From the NCBI RefSeq assembly GCF_004116265.1, contig NZ_QOUX01000046.1, forward strand, positions 682,001 to 746,000: DNA of 64,000 bases, given 5' to 3'. Positions 25,457 through 34,162 of the stretch are shown in pieces. This DNA is from Anaerobacillus alkaliphilus. GTDB taxonomy: Bacteria; Bacillota; Bacilli; Bacillales; Anaerobacillaceae. The translations under genes and the position numbers were made by a program. Under the pieces are notes generated by a model. The model was not told the origin of the DNA and did not search any database. It was given only the letters and a program-made list of their open reading frames with translations. Every line of letters begins with the position of its first letter. Position 1 is the stretch's first letter.

Positions 25457-26701
25457 CTATAGTAACGATTGCTCTAGCTCTTGATGTTTTCTTAAAGTTA
25501 CCTGTTCTTTCGACCAAAGTAAAGCTAAAATCACTAATACACTTCCACCTAGAAAGAAGCTAAGAAAGAGACCATTTTGATAACCTATGATAAAATATGC
25601 CAGTATTGGCCCTAATGCTGCGCCAAAATCTAAGAAGACAGTGTAATAGGTCATAACTACGTTCAGATCAGATTTCTTGCCAACATCGGCAGCTATCGCA
25701 TCTATCAGTGTTGTTAAGATAGTCGATGAAAACATAAATAAGAAGGTGATGCTAATCCAAATTGGCATTGGCATGCCTACTGGAAGTAATGAAAAAGATA
25801 TCGCTCCTGTCATAAGAAAGAAGATAAACAAAGGGAGCCTGCCTTTGTTACCGTCTGAAAGTTGACCAAACCTCATCGCAACAAATGGTTCCCAAGCCCA
25901 ACGTACTCCTTGTATGATCCCTGCTAATGCCGTAATCCCTAAAGTAAATCCTATGATGTTTATTTCATTCGTAAACAGCTCCTGCATAACTAGACTAAGT
26001 GTAGAAACAAACATCCCTTGAATGATTAATGCTAGTAACAGACCGCTCACAATAACTAACATGACTTGTTTTGTCACTAAACTTTTCAATGAATCTATAT
26101 ATGGTACCCCCATTACTTTCTCAGAGTTCACTGAGGGTACTAACCAACTAATAAGCGGAAAGCTGGCAATCATTAAAAGACCGAAACAGATCGATACAAA
26201 ACTAAATCCGTAGATGCTTACTAGAATACCTCCGAGCAACATTCCGAATAAACTTCCTAATCTGTAAAGTCCATTATATAATCCCATAAGTCTTCCACGA
26301 TTTTCATCAGTGGCGTACTCGATCACTGTAAACATACCGCCTAGCCTTAAAAACGACCAAGAAATACCCCATAGACAACGCAATATAATCCAGATAAATA
26401 ACCCGTGACCAATACCATAACCTACCGTAGTAATAACTGCTAGAATTACGGAGATGATTAGTCCTAATTTCAAGGAAATTTTTCTATATACCCAGCCTAC
26501 AAACGGATTAATCGGAATTCGAATTAGTCTGTTAAGCGATAGTATTAAACCCACTTCCCATAGGGACTGTAGACCAACCTCTTTGTAATAAATAGGTAGA
26601 GCAATGTAAAGCATTGAGTCTCCTAATAAACAAATGGCTGTAACTAATGCTACAGCTGTAATCGTCTTTTGACTATTGTTCTTATTAATATTCAAGTCCA
26701 T
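25457..26701 (-). CDS. MFS-type membrane transporter
   Basis: A 414-residue protein with twelve predicted membrane helices, typical of a major facilitator. The loop between helices 2 and 3 carries NRLIRIPINPFVGWVYRKI, the place of the usual MFS loop motif. The second half repeats the layout (RWAWEPFVAMRFGQLSDGNKGR). Homology suggests a drug or metabolite exporter, but the substrate cannot be read from the sequence. The ATG follows GAAGGAG. It lies alone between addB and the Cof-type phosphatase. Confidence 0.85.
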   Translation of the reverse strand: MDLNINKNNSQKTITAVALVTAICLLGDSMLYIALPIYYKEVGLQSLWEVGLILSLNRLIRIPINPFVGWVYRKISLKLGLIISVILAVITTVGYGIGHGLFIWIILRCLWGISWSFLRLGGMFTVIEYATDENRGRLMGLYNGLYRLGSLFGMLLGGILVSIYGFSFVSICFGLLMIASFPLISWLVPSVNSEKVMGVPYIDSLKSLVTKQVMLVIVSGLLLALIIQGMFVSTLSLVMQELFTNEINIIGFTLGITALAGIIQGVRWAWEPFVAMRFGQLSDGNKGRLPLFIFFLMTGAISFSLLPVGMPMPIWISITFLFMFSSTILTTLIDAIAADVGKKSDLNVVMTYYTVFLDFGAALGPILAYFIIGYQNGLFLSFFLGGSVLVILALLWSKEQVTLRKHQELEQSLL

Positions 26702-26724
26702 AAGATTATCTCCTTCACGTAAAA

Positions 26725-26751
26725 ACGGCGATACACATTCAGTATCGCCGT
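26725..26751 (-). terminator. Terminator after the Cof-type phosphatase
   Basis: ACGGCGATAC and GTATCGCCGT form a 10-bp perfect stem, followed by TTTTTAC on the minus strand. Confidence 0.85.
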
Positions 26752-26766
26752 ATTCCTATTATTCAT

Positions 26767-27555
26767 TTAAACGATTTGTAATGACTTTCTATTCATTTTA
26801 AAGAATTCTGCAACACCGTCTTGATCATGATGAGTGGTAATGTATTTTGCAACTTTCTTTGCCATGAAACGCCCGTTTTCCATCGCAACTCCTGTACCTA
26901 CATTTTTCAACATTTCCACATCGTTTGGCCCATCACCAAATGCGACCACTTCTTCGGGCAAGATTTGAAAATAATGTAAGACTGTTTGTAAGGCGTGCCA
27001 CTTCGTTACTGACTTTTTCGTCATTTCGAAGCTGTCTCCCCAATTGGCTATTTCAAAACGTGCTAGTAAAAGCGCTAACGCATCCGAAGCCGATGAAACA
27101 TCCTTAAAATGGACAGAAAGTTTTAAGATAGGCTCATATGGTGCTGGGACTGCTCCAGTTGGTTCAACTGGCCAATTCTCAGTTATATAGTTCCCTACTA
27201 AGTTTATCATCTGATAATTTGCCTTCGATGTATGGCTGATCATCACTTGCGCAGAATCTGAAACTTTTTCAAATGCATGTTCCACTTCTTTAGGTGTAAT
27301 GATTGACTGTTGAACTACCTTCTGTTCTTGACGATCAAAAATAACTGCTCCGTTTAAGCTTATTATCGGGGTATCTAACTGTAATTCCTGATGATATTGC
27401 AAAGTCATATTTATCGGACGACCAGTTGCTAGAATTACCTTTACCCCTTGCTCTTTTTGTTCTAATAGAAACTCTTTATTTTGACTTGAAATCGTTTCAT
27501 CCTTCTTTAATAATGTTCCATCTAAATCTAGGACAATCGCTTTGTAGTTTGTCAT
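26767..27555 (-). CDS. Cof-type HAD-IIB sugar-phosphate phosphatase
   Basis: A 262-residue cytoplasmic phosphatase of HAD subfamily IIB. Motif I is VLDLDGTLLKKDETIS at the N-terminus, motif II is ILATGRP, and motif IV is AFGDGPNDVEMLKNVG. The alpha/beta cap (about 85-185) lies between motifs II and III, as in B. subtilis YwtE and YxeH. These enzymes act on sugar phosphates or flavin and pyridoxal phosphates with broad specificity; the substrate here is unknown. Single gene with its own terminator. Confidence 0.9.
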   Translation of the reverse strand: MTNYKAIVLDLDGTLLKKDETISSQNKEFLLEQKEQGVKVILATGRPINMTLQYHQELQLDTPIISLNGAVIFDRQEQKVVQQSIITPKEVEHAFEKVSDSAQVMISHTSKANYQMINLVGNYITENWPVEPTGAVPAPYEPILKLSVHFKDVSSASDALALLLARFEIANWGDSFEMTKKSVTKWHALQTVLHYFQILPEEVVAFGDGPNDVEMLKNVGTGVAMENGRFMAKKVAKYITTHHDQDGVAEFFKMNRKSLQIV

Positions 27556-27717
27556 AACATCCTCCTTCTATTACCCTACTAATGGCTTTGAGTACTACGT
27601 ATAAGAAACCGGCTCTTCCTCTGATTTCTACTTTATCACCCATTCTTTAAGGAAATTTAGTGGGTTCTTTAAGTAAGTGTAAAAGTTTAGGAGATTTGTT
27701 AAGATTAGAACGAAAGT

Positions 27718-28668
27718 TTACACTCTCTCTGGAATTGAAATTAACCCACGTTTTACATAGCTCTTCACGAGATTTAATTTATGATCTAACTGAATAATTG
27801 CAACAAAGGGTTCATCAATCCTCGATTGATATCGTAAATCAAACCAATGGACTTCATAGCCGTCATGCTTCTTAACGATTTTTGCATGTAAGTAAGGCGA
27901 ATATTGAAGTAGTTGATGAACAAAGCGATTTTTCATTGCTGCCTTAATAATTTGATTATCACCACAGTTCTTATCCAATACTTTTGACCAACTTACCTTT
28001 CCACGCTTGTATTTTCCTAACCTATAATGATTTTCACAACTAGCTATAACAGTCCATGAAAATACGCTAAAAGAAGGTAGTATCGTATACACTTCATTCT
28101 TCTTCGCATCAACGGCTTTTAATACTTTTTGTGCCATGAAAAAACGAAGGGAAATATAACTGAGGATAAATAGAAATACAAATGAAAACGTATATCCAGG
28201 CTGAACACCATTGATCCATAACACAATTCCAATGACTTGTAGGGTCATAACAACTGGATCAAAAATAGGTAGAATATTTAATGCAATCCACTTCTTTGTG
28301 AAAGGGCGAAACGCCTGTGTACCATAAATATTACAAATATCTGATAGAACGTGTATGATCACGGATATCAGTGTCCAAAGGAACAAGGTGAAAAAGAATG
28401 AGCCACCATAAAACAATGAAACTAGTAATGATAGTAAAAACGACAAAAGTAGAACAGCAGGTATTGAATGACTAATGCCCCGATGCTCCTGAACATATGT
28501 TTCATTTCCCTTATATTTGAAAAGAAAGTCGATATCAGGTGCATTTGAGCCGATGACTGTACACAATAACACCCCAACTACTAAATCTGGATGACTTGCT
28601 ATCGTAGGATCTAAGAAAGACAAACCTGCAAGACTAATACCTGTCGTTACATGTGTCGTTGTATCCAT
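27718..28668 (-). CDS. YdjM-like membrane-bound metal-dependent hydrolase family protein
   Basis: A 316-residue membrane protein of the YdjM/DUF457 family. The N-terminal half has conserved metal-ligand-like residues: MDTTTHVTTGISLAG, then SNAPDIDFLF, HRGISHS and HVLSDICN. Several membrane helices surround them. The C-terminal half (about 200-316) is cytoplasmic and ends IDEPFVAIIQLDHKL. It follows the UgtP-like gene by 15 bp on the same strand, so it probably belongs to the glycolipid operon. The reaction of the family is not firmly established; E. coli YdjM is LexA-controlled. Confidence 0.8.
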   Translation of the reverse strand: MDTTTHVTTGISLAGLSFLDPTIASHPDLVVGVLLCTVIGSNAPDIDFLFKYKGNETYVQEHRGISHSIPAVLLLSFLLSLLVSLFYGGSFFFTLFLWTLISVIIHVLSDICNIYGTQAFRPFTKKWIALNILPIFDPVVMTLQVIGIVLWINGVQPGYTFSFVFLFILSYISLRFFMAQKVLKAVDAKKNEVYTILPSFSVFSWTVIASCENHYRLGKYKRGKVSWSKVLDKNCGDNQIIKAAMKNRFVHQLLQYSPYLHAKIVKKHDGYEVHWFDLRYQSRIDEPFVAIIQLDHKLNLVKSYVKRGLISIPERV

Positions 28669-28683
28669 CGTCCTGCCTCCATT

Positions 28684-29823
28684 TTAAAGTTTAAGATATT
28701 TCTCATTTGTTTTCGAACAGTCATATTGCCTTAAGATATCATTAATAATTGCTCTGGATGAGTTTGGAAAATGTAGCATCGAAAGATTTTCCTTCATTTC
28801 AATGAGTTTCATTTCGTTTCGAATAAGATGTTTAATTTCAGTCACTAATTTATCTTTATCTTCATGCCAAACAGCTGCCCCTTGTTCTTGAAAAAATTGG
28901 GCATTTTCTCGTTCCTGCCCAGGAGTTGCTTTTGGTAACACAATCGGTGTATTCATAGCCATCGCTTCAGATAGAATAATTCCACCAGGTTTTGTAATTA
29001 CACAAGTAGATATTTTTAATAATTCAGCCATTTCAGTTACATATCCAAAAACTTTGATATCCGTATATGTTTGATATTTTGTTTTTAACTGATTATAAAG
29101 CTCAACGTTTTTCCCACAAACGATGAGTAGTTGGATGACAGGATCGTCTTTTAATCTGTCGCAAATTTCCTTCATTTCATTTGACACACCATAAGCTCCT
29201 GCTACGATTAAAACTGTTTTCTTGGTTGGATTTACTTGATATTTTTGAACAAGATCTCCTCTGAACGTGGTTTCTTCAAAAACTGGATTAATCGGCATAC
29301 CTGAAACAAAAATCTTTGTTTGACTAATACCTAGCTCTAGTAAATCTTGTTTTAGTTTTCTCGATGCAACATAATATTTATCAATGTTTGGATGTATCCA
29401 TGAATGGTGTAAGCAATAATCCGTAATCACATTATAAGTAGGTATAATAGCTTTCGTTTTTGATCGATGAAACGGAACGGCAAAAGACGGAAATGTATTA
29501 ATAATCACATCTGGCTTTTCTTGATCAACAATTTTACATAGTTTCGAATAGCCATAGGATAATAGTTTTAAATTTTTTCTTTTTGTAATTTGCTTACTAC
29601 TGTAATAAAAAAGTCGATAAATATGCCTGCCACTTTTAGTAAAGCTCTTCAAATAGATTTTTTTGGTCCATTCATTAAAAGTAGGACTTGTTTCATAAAA
29701 TAGATCTTTCACAATGACTTGATTCCCACCTGATCGCTTAAACTCCTGGACAAGTGAATCTGCTACTTGAAGATGACCATTTCCGTAATTTGATGTTAAG
29801 ATTAAAACTTTCGGACCTTCCAT
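28684..29823 (-). CDS. ugtP: UgtP/MGDG-synthase-type glycosyltransferase
   Basis: Transfers sugar from a UDP-sugar to diacylglycerol, giving mono- and diglycosyl lipids at the inner face of the membrane. It has 379 residues, nearly the length of B. subtilis UgtP. The N-terminal acceptor domain starts VLILTSNYGNGHLQVADSL, the family signature. The C-terminal donor domain has KPGGIILSEAMAMNTPIVLPKATPGQERENAQF, read as KPGGIILSEAMA and PGQERENA, the UDP-sugar site. It is co-directional with the GT4 glycosyltransferase upstream and the YdjM-like gene downstream. UDP-glucose would come from GalU encoded 3 kb away. The number and type of sugars added cannot be read. Confidence 0.88.
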   Translation of the reverse strand: MEGPKVLILTSNYGNGHLQVADSLVQEFKRSGGNQVIVKDLFYETSPTFNEWTKKIYLKSFTKSGRHIYRLFYYSSKQITKRKNLKLLSYGYSKLCKIVDQEKPDVIINTFPSFAVPFHRSKTKAIIPTYNVITDYCLHHSWIHPNIDKYYVASRKLKQDLLELGISQTKIFVSGMPINPVFEETTFRGDLVQKYQVNPTKKTVLIVAGAYGVSNEMKEICDRLKDDPVIQLLIVCGKNVELYNQLKTKYQTYTDIKVFGYVTEMAELLKISTCVITKPGGIILSEAMAMNTPIVLPKATPGQERENAQFFQEQGAAVWHEDKDKLVTEIKHLIRNEMKLIEMKENLSMLHFPNSSRAIINDILRQYDCSKTNEKYLKL

Positions 29824-29854
29824 ATGCGAAACGCTCCTTTTAACTAAAATATAG

Positions 29855-30997
29855 CTAGGCTGTAATTCTTTGCTTTTTTTTCAGTACGTCTTCAAAACTA
29901 GCAAGTAAACGATCAAATATTTGCTCCCACGATTGAGCATTAGCAAACTGACAAGCATGATCGCCTAATTTCTGCTGTAGCTGACAATCATCTAATAAAA
30001 GAGACGTATATCTAGCAAACTCTTGTGTATTTTTTGGTTCACATAGAAAGCCATTCTGTCCATGATTGATTAGGTGTTGCACTCCCCCAGCTCTTGCTCC
30101 TATTACAGGCAAACCTGAGCTTTGAGCTTCTAATACTACATTTCCAAACGTTTCAGTTGATGATGGAAAGATAAAAACGTTACTAGAGGCATATACCTCA
30201 GCTAAATCGTTTCCTTCCATAAACCCAGTCCAAGTGATTTGTTCACACTCTAGCTCTGATAATTGTTTTAGTAGCGGACCGTCACCAACCATGAGTAAAT
30301 GAGTATCTTTTTTAATTTTTTCTGGTAGCTTGTGAAATGTGTTGAGTACCACCTGAACATCTTTTTCAGGAGAAATCCTTCCTACATAAAGGAGAATATT
30401 TTTTTCTTTGATGTTATATTTTTCTCTAATTTTACTTGTTTGTTTTTCGGGCGAGAAAAATGAATGATCAACCCCGCGGCCCCATAGTTCAATCTTGTCG
30501 TGGATCTGTTGACTAAGGAGCTTTTCTCTTGTGCTTTCTGATGGGACATATACTTTTTCAAAGTAACGATGAAACCAAGACATGTATTTCCAAATCCACT
30601 TTTGCAAAAAGGTTAAGTGATAATACTCTAAGTAGTCATCAAAATGTGTGTGGTACGAAGCAACCATAGGAATGTTATGTTTTTTTCCGTAATGCAATCC
30701 AAATAGACCAAGATTAAAGGGTGTTGCAATATGAATGAGGGATGGATTGAAGTCGTCAAGTGTTTGTCTAATGTGAAGTGGGTTAGGAAGGGCAATGCGA
30801 CATTCAGGATATAAAACAAAGGGAATGCTCGTAAATCTCTGAACTTGCGGAACAGTTGGCACAGGTGTACTACTTTCAGGAACGAATAGTTTGTATTCAA
30901 TCCCCCGTGCTTCTAGATAATTCGTATACCTTTTTAATGTTTTGGCAACACCATTAATCTCTGGGGCGTAAGTATCAGAAAAAATTGCAATTCGCAT
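29855..30997 (-). CDS. GT4-family glycosyltransferase (PimB/SQD2-like)
   Basis: A 380-residue GT-B enzyme. The N-terminal domain starts MRIAIFSDTYAPEINGVAKT, the opening typical of lipid-linked GT4 enzymes such as PimB, MgtA and SQD2. The C-terminal donor-binding domain has LYVGRISPEKDV and the E-x7-E motif in FPSSTETFGNVVLEAQSSG. It lies upstream of the UgtP-like gene on the same strand, 31 bp apart, so the two probably act on the same or successive lipid acceptors. A glucosyl- or glucuronosyl-diacylglycerol product is plausible because galU and ugd are adjacent. Donor and acceptor are inferred, not seen. Confidence 0.85.
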   Translation of the reverse strand: MRIAIFSDTYAPEINGVAKTLKRYTNYLEARGIEYKLFVPESSTPVPTVPQVQRFTSIPFVLYPECRIALPNPLHIRQTLDDFNPSLIHIATPFNLGLFGLHYGKKHNIPMVASYHTHFDDYLEYYHLTFLQKWIWKYMSWFHRYFEKVYVPSESTREKLLSQQIHDKIELWGRGVDHSFFSPEKQTSKIREKYNIKEKNILLYVGRISPEKDVQVVLNTFHKLPEKIKKDTHLLMVGDGPLLKQLSELECEQITWTGFMEGNDLAEVYASSNVFIFPSSTETFGNVVLEAQSSGLPVIGARAGGVQHLINHGQNGFLCEPKNTQEFARYTSLLLDDCQLQQKLGDHACQFANAQSWEQIFDRLLASFEDVLKKKQRITA

Positions 30998-31100
30998 CTT
31001 TACACACTCCCGTTCGCTATTGGATTATTACTCACAATCTAAATGTAACAAAAATTTGTGAAAACAATATTGAGGTCGTATTAATTTTTACTAAGAAAAC

Positions 31101-31139
31101 TAAACAATCCGATAACGTTGGCTTAACATTTTCATATTA
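31101..31139 (+). promoter_or_regulatory. Weak PhoP-box-like hexamers before the PAP2 gene
   Basis: TAAACA (31101), ATAACG (31112) and TTAACA (31123) are spaced exactly 11 bp apart, followed by ATATTA (31134). Only TTAACA is a perfect match to the PhoP hexamer TT(A/C/T)A(C/T)A. The region lies between the divergent PAP2 and GT4 genes. Confidence 0.35.
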
Positions 31140-31188
31140 GGATGGTGGTAACGACAAATGCCATAAGAGAATGAACGGGGGAATTGTG

Positions 31189-31719
31189 ATGAACCGGTTA
31201 GTCACATGGATTACAACGAACGATACTCATATTTTTCATTTTGTTAACCAACAATTACGATGTAGAATTTTTGATTTTCTTTTACCTAAATTGACACATA
31301 TGGGTGGTGCAACTTTTACAATTACTTCACTATTCATCATTATCTTTTTTAGTGAGAGCCTGATTAGATATTGGGCTATTGAAGCACTATTATCTTTAGC
31401 ATTAAGCCACGTTATTGTGCATCTTATTAAAAAGGTGTATTGTCGCAAACGCCCCTACGATAAACTTACTGGTGTAAATTTAAGCTCAAACCCTCTTAAA
31501 GATTATTCCTTTCCTTCTGGACATACAACAGCAGCTTTTTCAATTGCTATTGTCTTCTCTTTACATTCTCTTTTGCTTGCAATCATACTTCTACCGATTG
31601 CTTTAATGATAGGATTTTCTAGAATGTACCTTGGTCTACATTACCCAACAGATTGCATCATAGGAGCTTTGCTCGGAACAATTAGTTCAATCATTCTTGT
31701 CTGGCTTGGCTTACTTTAG
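31189..31719 (+). CDS. PAP2-family phosphatase, probable undecaprenyl-pyrophosphatase
   Basis: A 176-residue membrane phosphatase of the PAP2 superfamily, with four or five helices. All three catalytic motifs are present: KKVYCRKRP, PSGHTTAAF and SRMYLGLHYPTD. Close relatives (BcrC, YwoA) recycle undecaprenyl pyrophosphate; others dephosphorylate phosphatidic or phosphatidylglycerol phosphate, giving diacylglycerol, which would suit the neighbouring glycolipid synthases. The ATG at 31189 follows GGGGG; an ATG at 31171 lacks a site. It is the only plus-strand gene in this block, divergent from the GT4 gene and convergent with ugd. Confidence 0.88.
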   Translation: MNRLVTWITTNDTHIFHFVNQQLRCRIFDFLLPKLTHMGGATFTITSLFIIIFFSESLIRYWAIEALLSLALSHVIVHLIKKVYCRKRPYDKLTGVNLSSNPLKDYSFPSGHTTAAFSIAIVFSLHSLLLAIILLPIALMIGFSRMYLGLHYPTDCIIGALLGTISSIILVWLGLL

Positions 31720-31725
31720 ATACAA

Positions 31726-31758
31726 AAACCCAAAGTCCATATTTAGGACTTTGGGTTT
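31726..31758. terminator. Bidirectional terminator between PAP2 and ugd
   Basis: AAACCCAAAGTCC and GGACTTTGGGTTT form a 13-bp perfect stem with T and A runs on the two sides. Confidence 0.9.
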
Positions 31759-31789
31759 TTGCTTGTTACTATCAGATCTTTATAAATCG

Positions 31790-33154
31790 CTAACTTGCCG
31801 TAGTGTCCTTTTTGTCACTATAGATAGGAGATAGACTAGCTTCATCAATCGTCTGTTTCATCACTAAAGGGCGCCCAACAGAATAGTATTCAACACCTGC
31901 CCTCTCTGCTTCTGGAAGAGAATAGCAATTACGACCGTCAAATATGACCGCTTTCTTCATTAGTGCTTTGTACTGATGCAGATTAAAGCTTTTAATTTCT
32001 TCCCATTCCGTTAAGATCAAAACCACATCGGCATCTATTATTGCCGTTTCAATACTTTTGGCATAAACAACTTCTGTTGGCAAGTATTTTTTTGCTTCAT
32101 CTATAGCAACTGGATCATACGCTATGACTGTTGCACCCTGTTTCACTAATTCTTCAATAATGACTAGTGATGCTGCTTCTCTCATGTCATCAGTGTTTGG
32201 CTTAAAGCTTAGACCTAGAACAGCAATATTCTTGTGTAACAATGATGTTATTCGTTTTTTAACTTTTTCTACTAGTAGCATTTGCTGTTTATTGTTTACA
32301 TCTATAACCGCCTTCAGAAGCTCAAACTCATGCTTTACATTTCCAGCTAGTTGAACTAGAGCTTTAGTATCTTTTGGAAAACAAGAGCCCCCATACCCAA
32401 TCCCAGCCTGTAAAAATTGGTTTCCGATTCGTTGATCGAGTCCCATACCGTAAGAAACCGCTTCGACATTCGCACCCACTTTGTCACAAAGATTTGCAAT
32501 TTCGTTAATAAAACTTATTTTTGTAGCCAGAAATGCATTTGAGGCATACTTAATCATTTCAGCACTGCGAATGTCAGTCTTATAGATTGGTATTTTCAAG
32601 GGTTTATATAGCTGGCCAATAATAGCCGCTGCTTCATCCAATTCACTCCCAATAACAATTCGATCTCCATGAAACATATCGTAGATAGCCGAACCCTCAC
32701 GTAAAAATTCGGGGTTCGATACAATATCAAATTCAACAGTTGTATATTTTTCAATTAGCTTCTTAATGTACTGATTTGTGCCTACAGGGACTGTACTCTT
32801 GGTAACGATTATTTGTCGTTTTTTGATATTTTTAGCAATTTCAATTACCGCTTGTTCCAGATAAAATAGATTAGCTGTACCGTCATGATTAGCAGGTGTT
32901 CCAACAGCTATGAATATCACCTCTGAGTCTGCAAAGGCTTGTGTAGAAGAAGATGTGAACCAAATATTTCCATCGTTTATATTTTTTCTTAGCAAATCTT
33001 CTAAACCAGGCTCATATATCGGAGATTGACCATTTCGAAGCATTTTTATTTTCAGTGTATCTACATCCAAACAAATGACTTGATGGCCGATCTCTGAGAG
33101 GGTAACCCCTGTCACTAACCCAACATAGCCCGTTCCTACTACTGATATCTTCAC
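31790..33154 (-). CDS. ugd: UDP-glucose 6-dehydrogenase
   Basis: Oxidises UDP-glucose to UDP-glucuronate with two NAD. It has 454 residues, as in TuaD and YwqF. The N-terminal Rossmann motif is VVGTGYVGLVTG. The catalytic cysteine is in GYGGSCFPKDTKAL (near residue 260). The C-terminal UDP-binding domain has VLGLSFKPNTDDMREAAS. It is 21 bp downstream of galU and so forms a two-gene operon making UDP-glucuronate. The product could feed teichuronic acid, exopolysaccharide or glucuronosyl lipids; no tua or eps genes are in the window. Confidence 0.95.
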   Translation of the reverse strand: MKISVVGTGYVGLVTGVTLSEIGHQVICLDVDTLKIKMLRNGQSPIYEPGLEDLLRKNINDGNIWFTSSSTQAFADSEVIFIAVGTPANHDGTANLFYLEQAVIEIAKNIKKRQIIVTKSTVPVGTNQYIKKLIEKYTTVEFDIVSNPEFLREGSAIYDMFHGDRIVIGSELDEAAAIIGQLYKPLKIPIYKTDIRSAEMIKYASNAFLATKISFINEIANLCDKVGANVEAVSYGMGLDQRIGNQFLQAGIGYGGSCFPKDTKALVQLAGNVKHEFELLKAVIDVNNKQQMLLVEKVKKRITSLLHKNIAVLGLSFKPNTDDMREAASLVIIEELVKQGATVIAYDPVAIDEAKKYLPTEVVYAKSIETAIIDADVVLILTEWEEIKSFNLHQYKALMKKAVIFDGRNCYSLPEAERAGVEYYSVGRPLVMKQTIDEASLSPIYSDKKDTTAS

Positions 33155-33175
33155 TATGCCAAAACCTCCACCTTA

Positions 33176-34066
33176 TTATTTTAAGACTGGTTGTTTCTTA
33201 ATCAGTGCTTCCATATAAATTCGTAAGTCTGTTTGAAGATCTTCTCTTTCAAGTGCAAAGTCTAGAGTAGCTCTAATAAACCCTAACTTATCACCTATGT
33301 CATAGCGAATCCCTTCAAAGTGGTAGGCCAAAACAATTTGTGTTTCATTTAACAAATTAATAGCATCCGTTAGCTGGATTTCTCCCCCAGCCCCAGGCTT
33401 GAGGTTTTGTAAGATTGGAAATATCTCGGGACGGAGAATGTATCGCCCCATAATTGCATAATTAGATGGTGCCTTTTCAATTGCAGGTTTTTCAATGAGG
33501 CTCTGAAGATGGATAACACCTTTTTCAATTTCTGAACCCTTTGGCGCAACAATCCCATACTTTGATACATCAGCATCACTTACCGGTTGCACCCCCACTA
33601 CTGAAGAGTGATACCTTTGATGAATGGAGATAAGTTGTTTTAGACATGGGGTATCAATGGATTTCACAATATCGTCACCAAGCAGTACAGCAAAAGGTTC
33701 GTCATCGATGAAAGATTGGCATGAGGCTATGGCATGACCTAAGCCGAGAGGTTCTTTCTGACGTATATAATGGATATTTGCTAATTTAGAGATTGCCTGA
33801 ACTTCTTCTAATTGGATCCACTTTTGTTTAGACGAAAGTGTAGCCTCTAGCTCATAGGACTTATCAAAGTGGTCTTCTATCGCCCGTTTTCCCCGACCAC
33901 TCACAATGATAATATCTTCAATCCCAGATTCCACTGCTTCTTCAACAATATACTGAATGGTAGGTTTATCAACAATTGGTAACATTTCCTTTGGTTGAGC
34001 TTTTGTTGCTGGTAGAAATCTTGTACCTAATCCACCTGCCGGAATAATTGCCTTGCGAATCTTCAT
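33176..34066 (-). CDS. galU: UTP-glucose-1-phosphate uridylyltransferase
   Basis: Makes UDP-glucose from UTP and glucose 1-phosphate. It has 296 residues, the usual GalU/GtaB length. The nucleotide-binding loop [21 protein letters not shown] is at residues 10-30 (key part [18 protein letters not shown]). IEKP and [12 protein letters not shown] also match the family. It is the first gene of galU-ugd. Four hexamers at 11-bp spacing upstream suggest control by PhoP, so this may be a phosphate-starvation copy distinct from a housekeeping gtaB elsewhere. Confidence 0.95.
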   Translation of the reverse strand: MKIRKAIIPAGGLGTRFLPATKAQPKEMLPIVDKPTIQYIVEEAVESGIEDIIIVSGRGKRAIEDHFDKSYELEATLSSKQKWIQLEEVQAISKLANIHYIRQKEPLGLGHAIASCQSFIDDEPFAVLLGDDIVKSIDTPCLKQLISIHQRYHSSVVGVQPVSDADVSKYGIVAPKGSEIEKGVIHLQSLIEKPAIEKAPSNYAIMGRYILRPEIFPILQNLKPGAGGEIQLTDAINLLNETQIVLAYHFEGIRYDIGDKLGFIRATLDFALEREDLQTDLRIYMEALIKKQPVLK

Positions 34067-34095
34067 AACCTAACCTCCCGAAAAAAATAGTAAGC

Positions 34096-34150
34096 TTTAT
34101 ACCCACCATTTTATCAAGAGATTATTAAGCTACAGTAAAGATTCCCTAAA
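34096..34150 (-). promoter_or_regulatory. Candidate PhoP boxes and -10 of galU-ugd
   Basis: On the minus strand TTTAGG (34145-34150), TTTACT (34134-34139), TTAATA (34123-34128) and TTGATA (34112-34117) follow one another at exactly 11-bp steps. TATAAA (34096-34101) lies 10 bases further on and can serve as -10. Bacillus PhoP binds repeats of TT(A/C/T)A(C/T)A with about 5-bp gaps. The individual matches are 4 to 6 of 6; the regular spacing is the main support. Confidence 0.55.
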
Positions 34151-34162
34151 GATAGATTGAGG

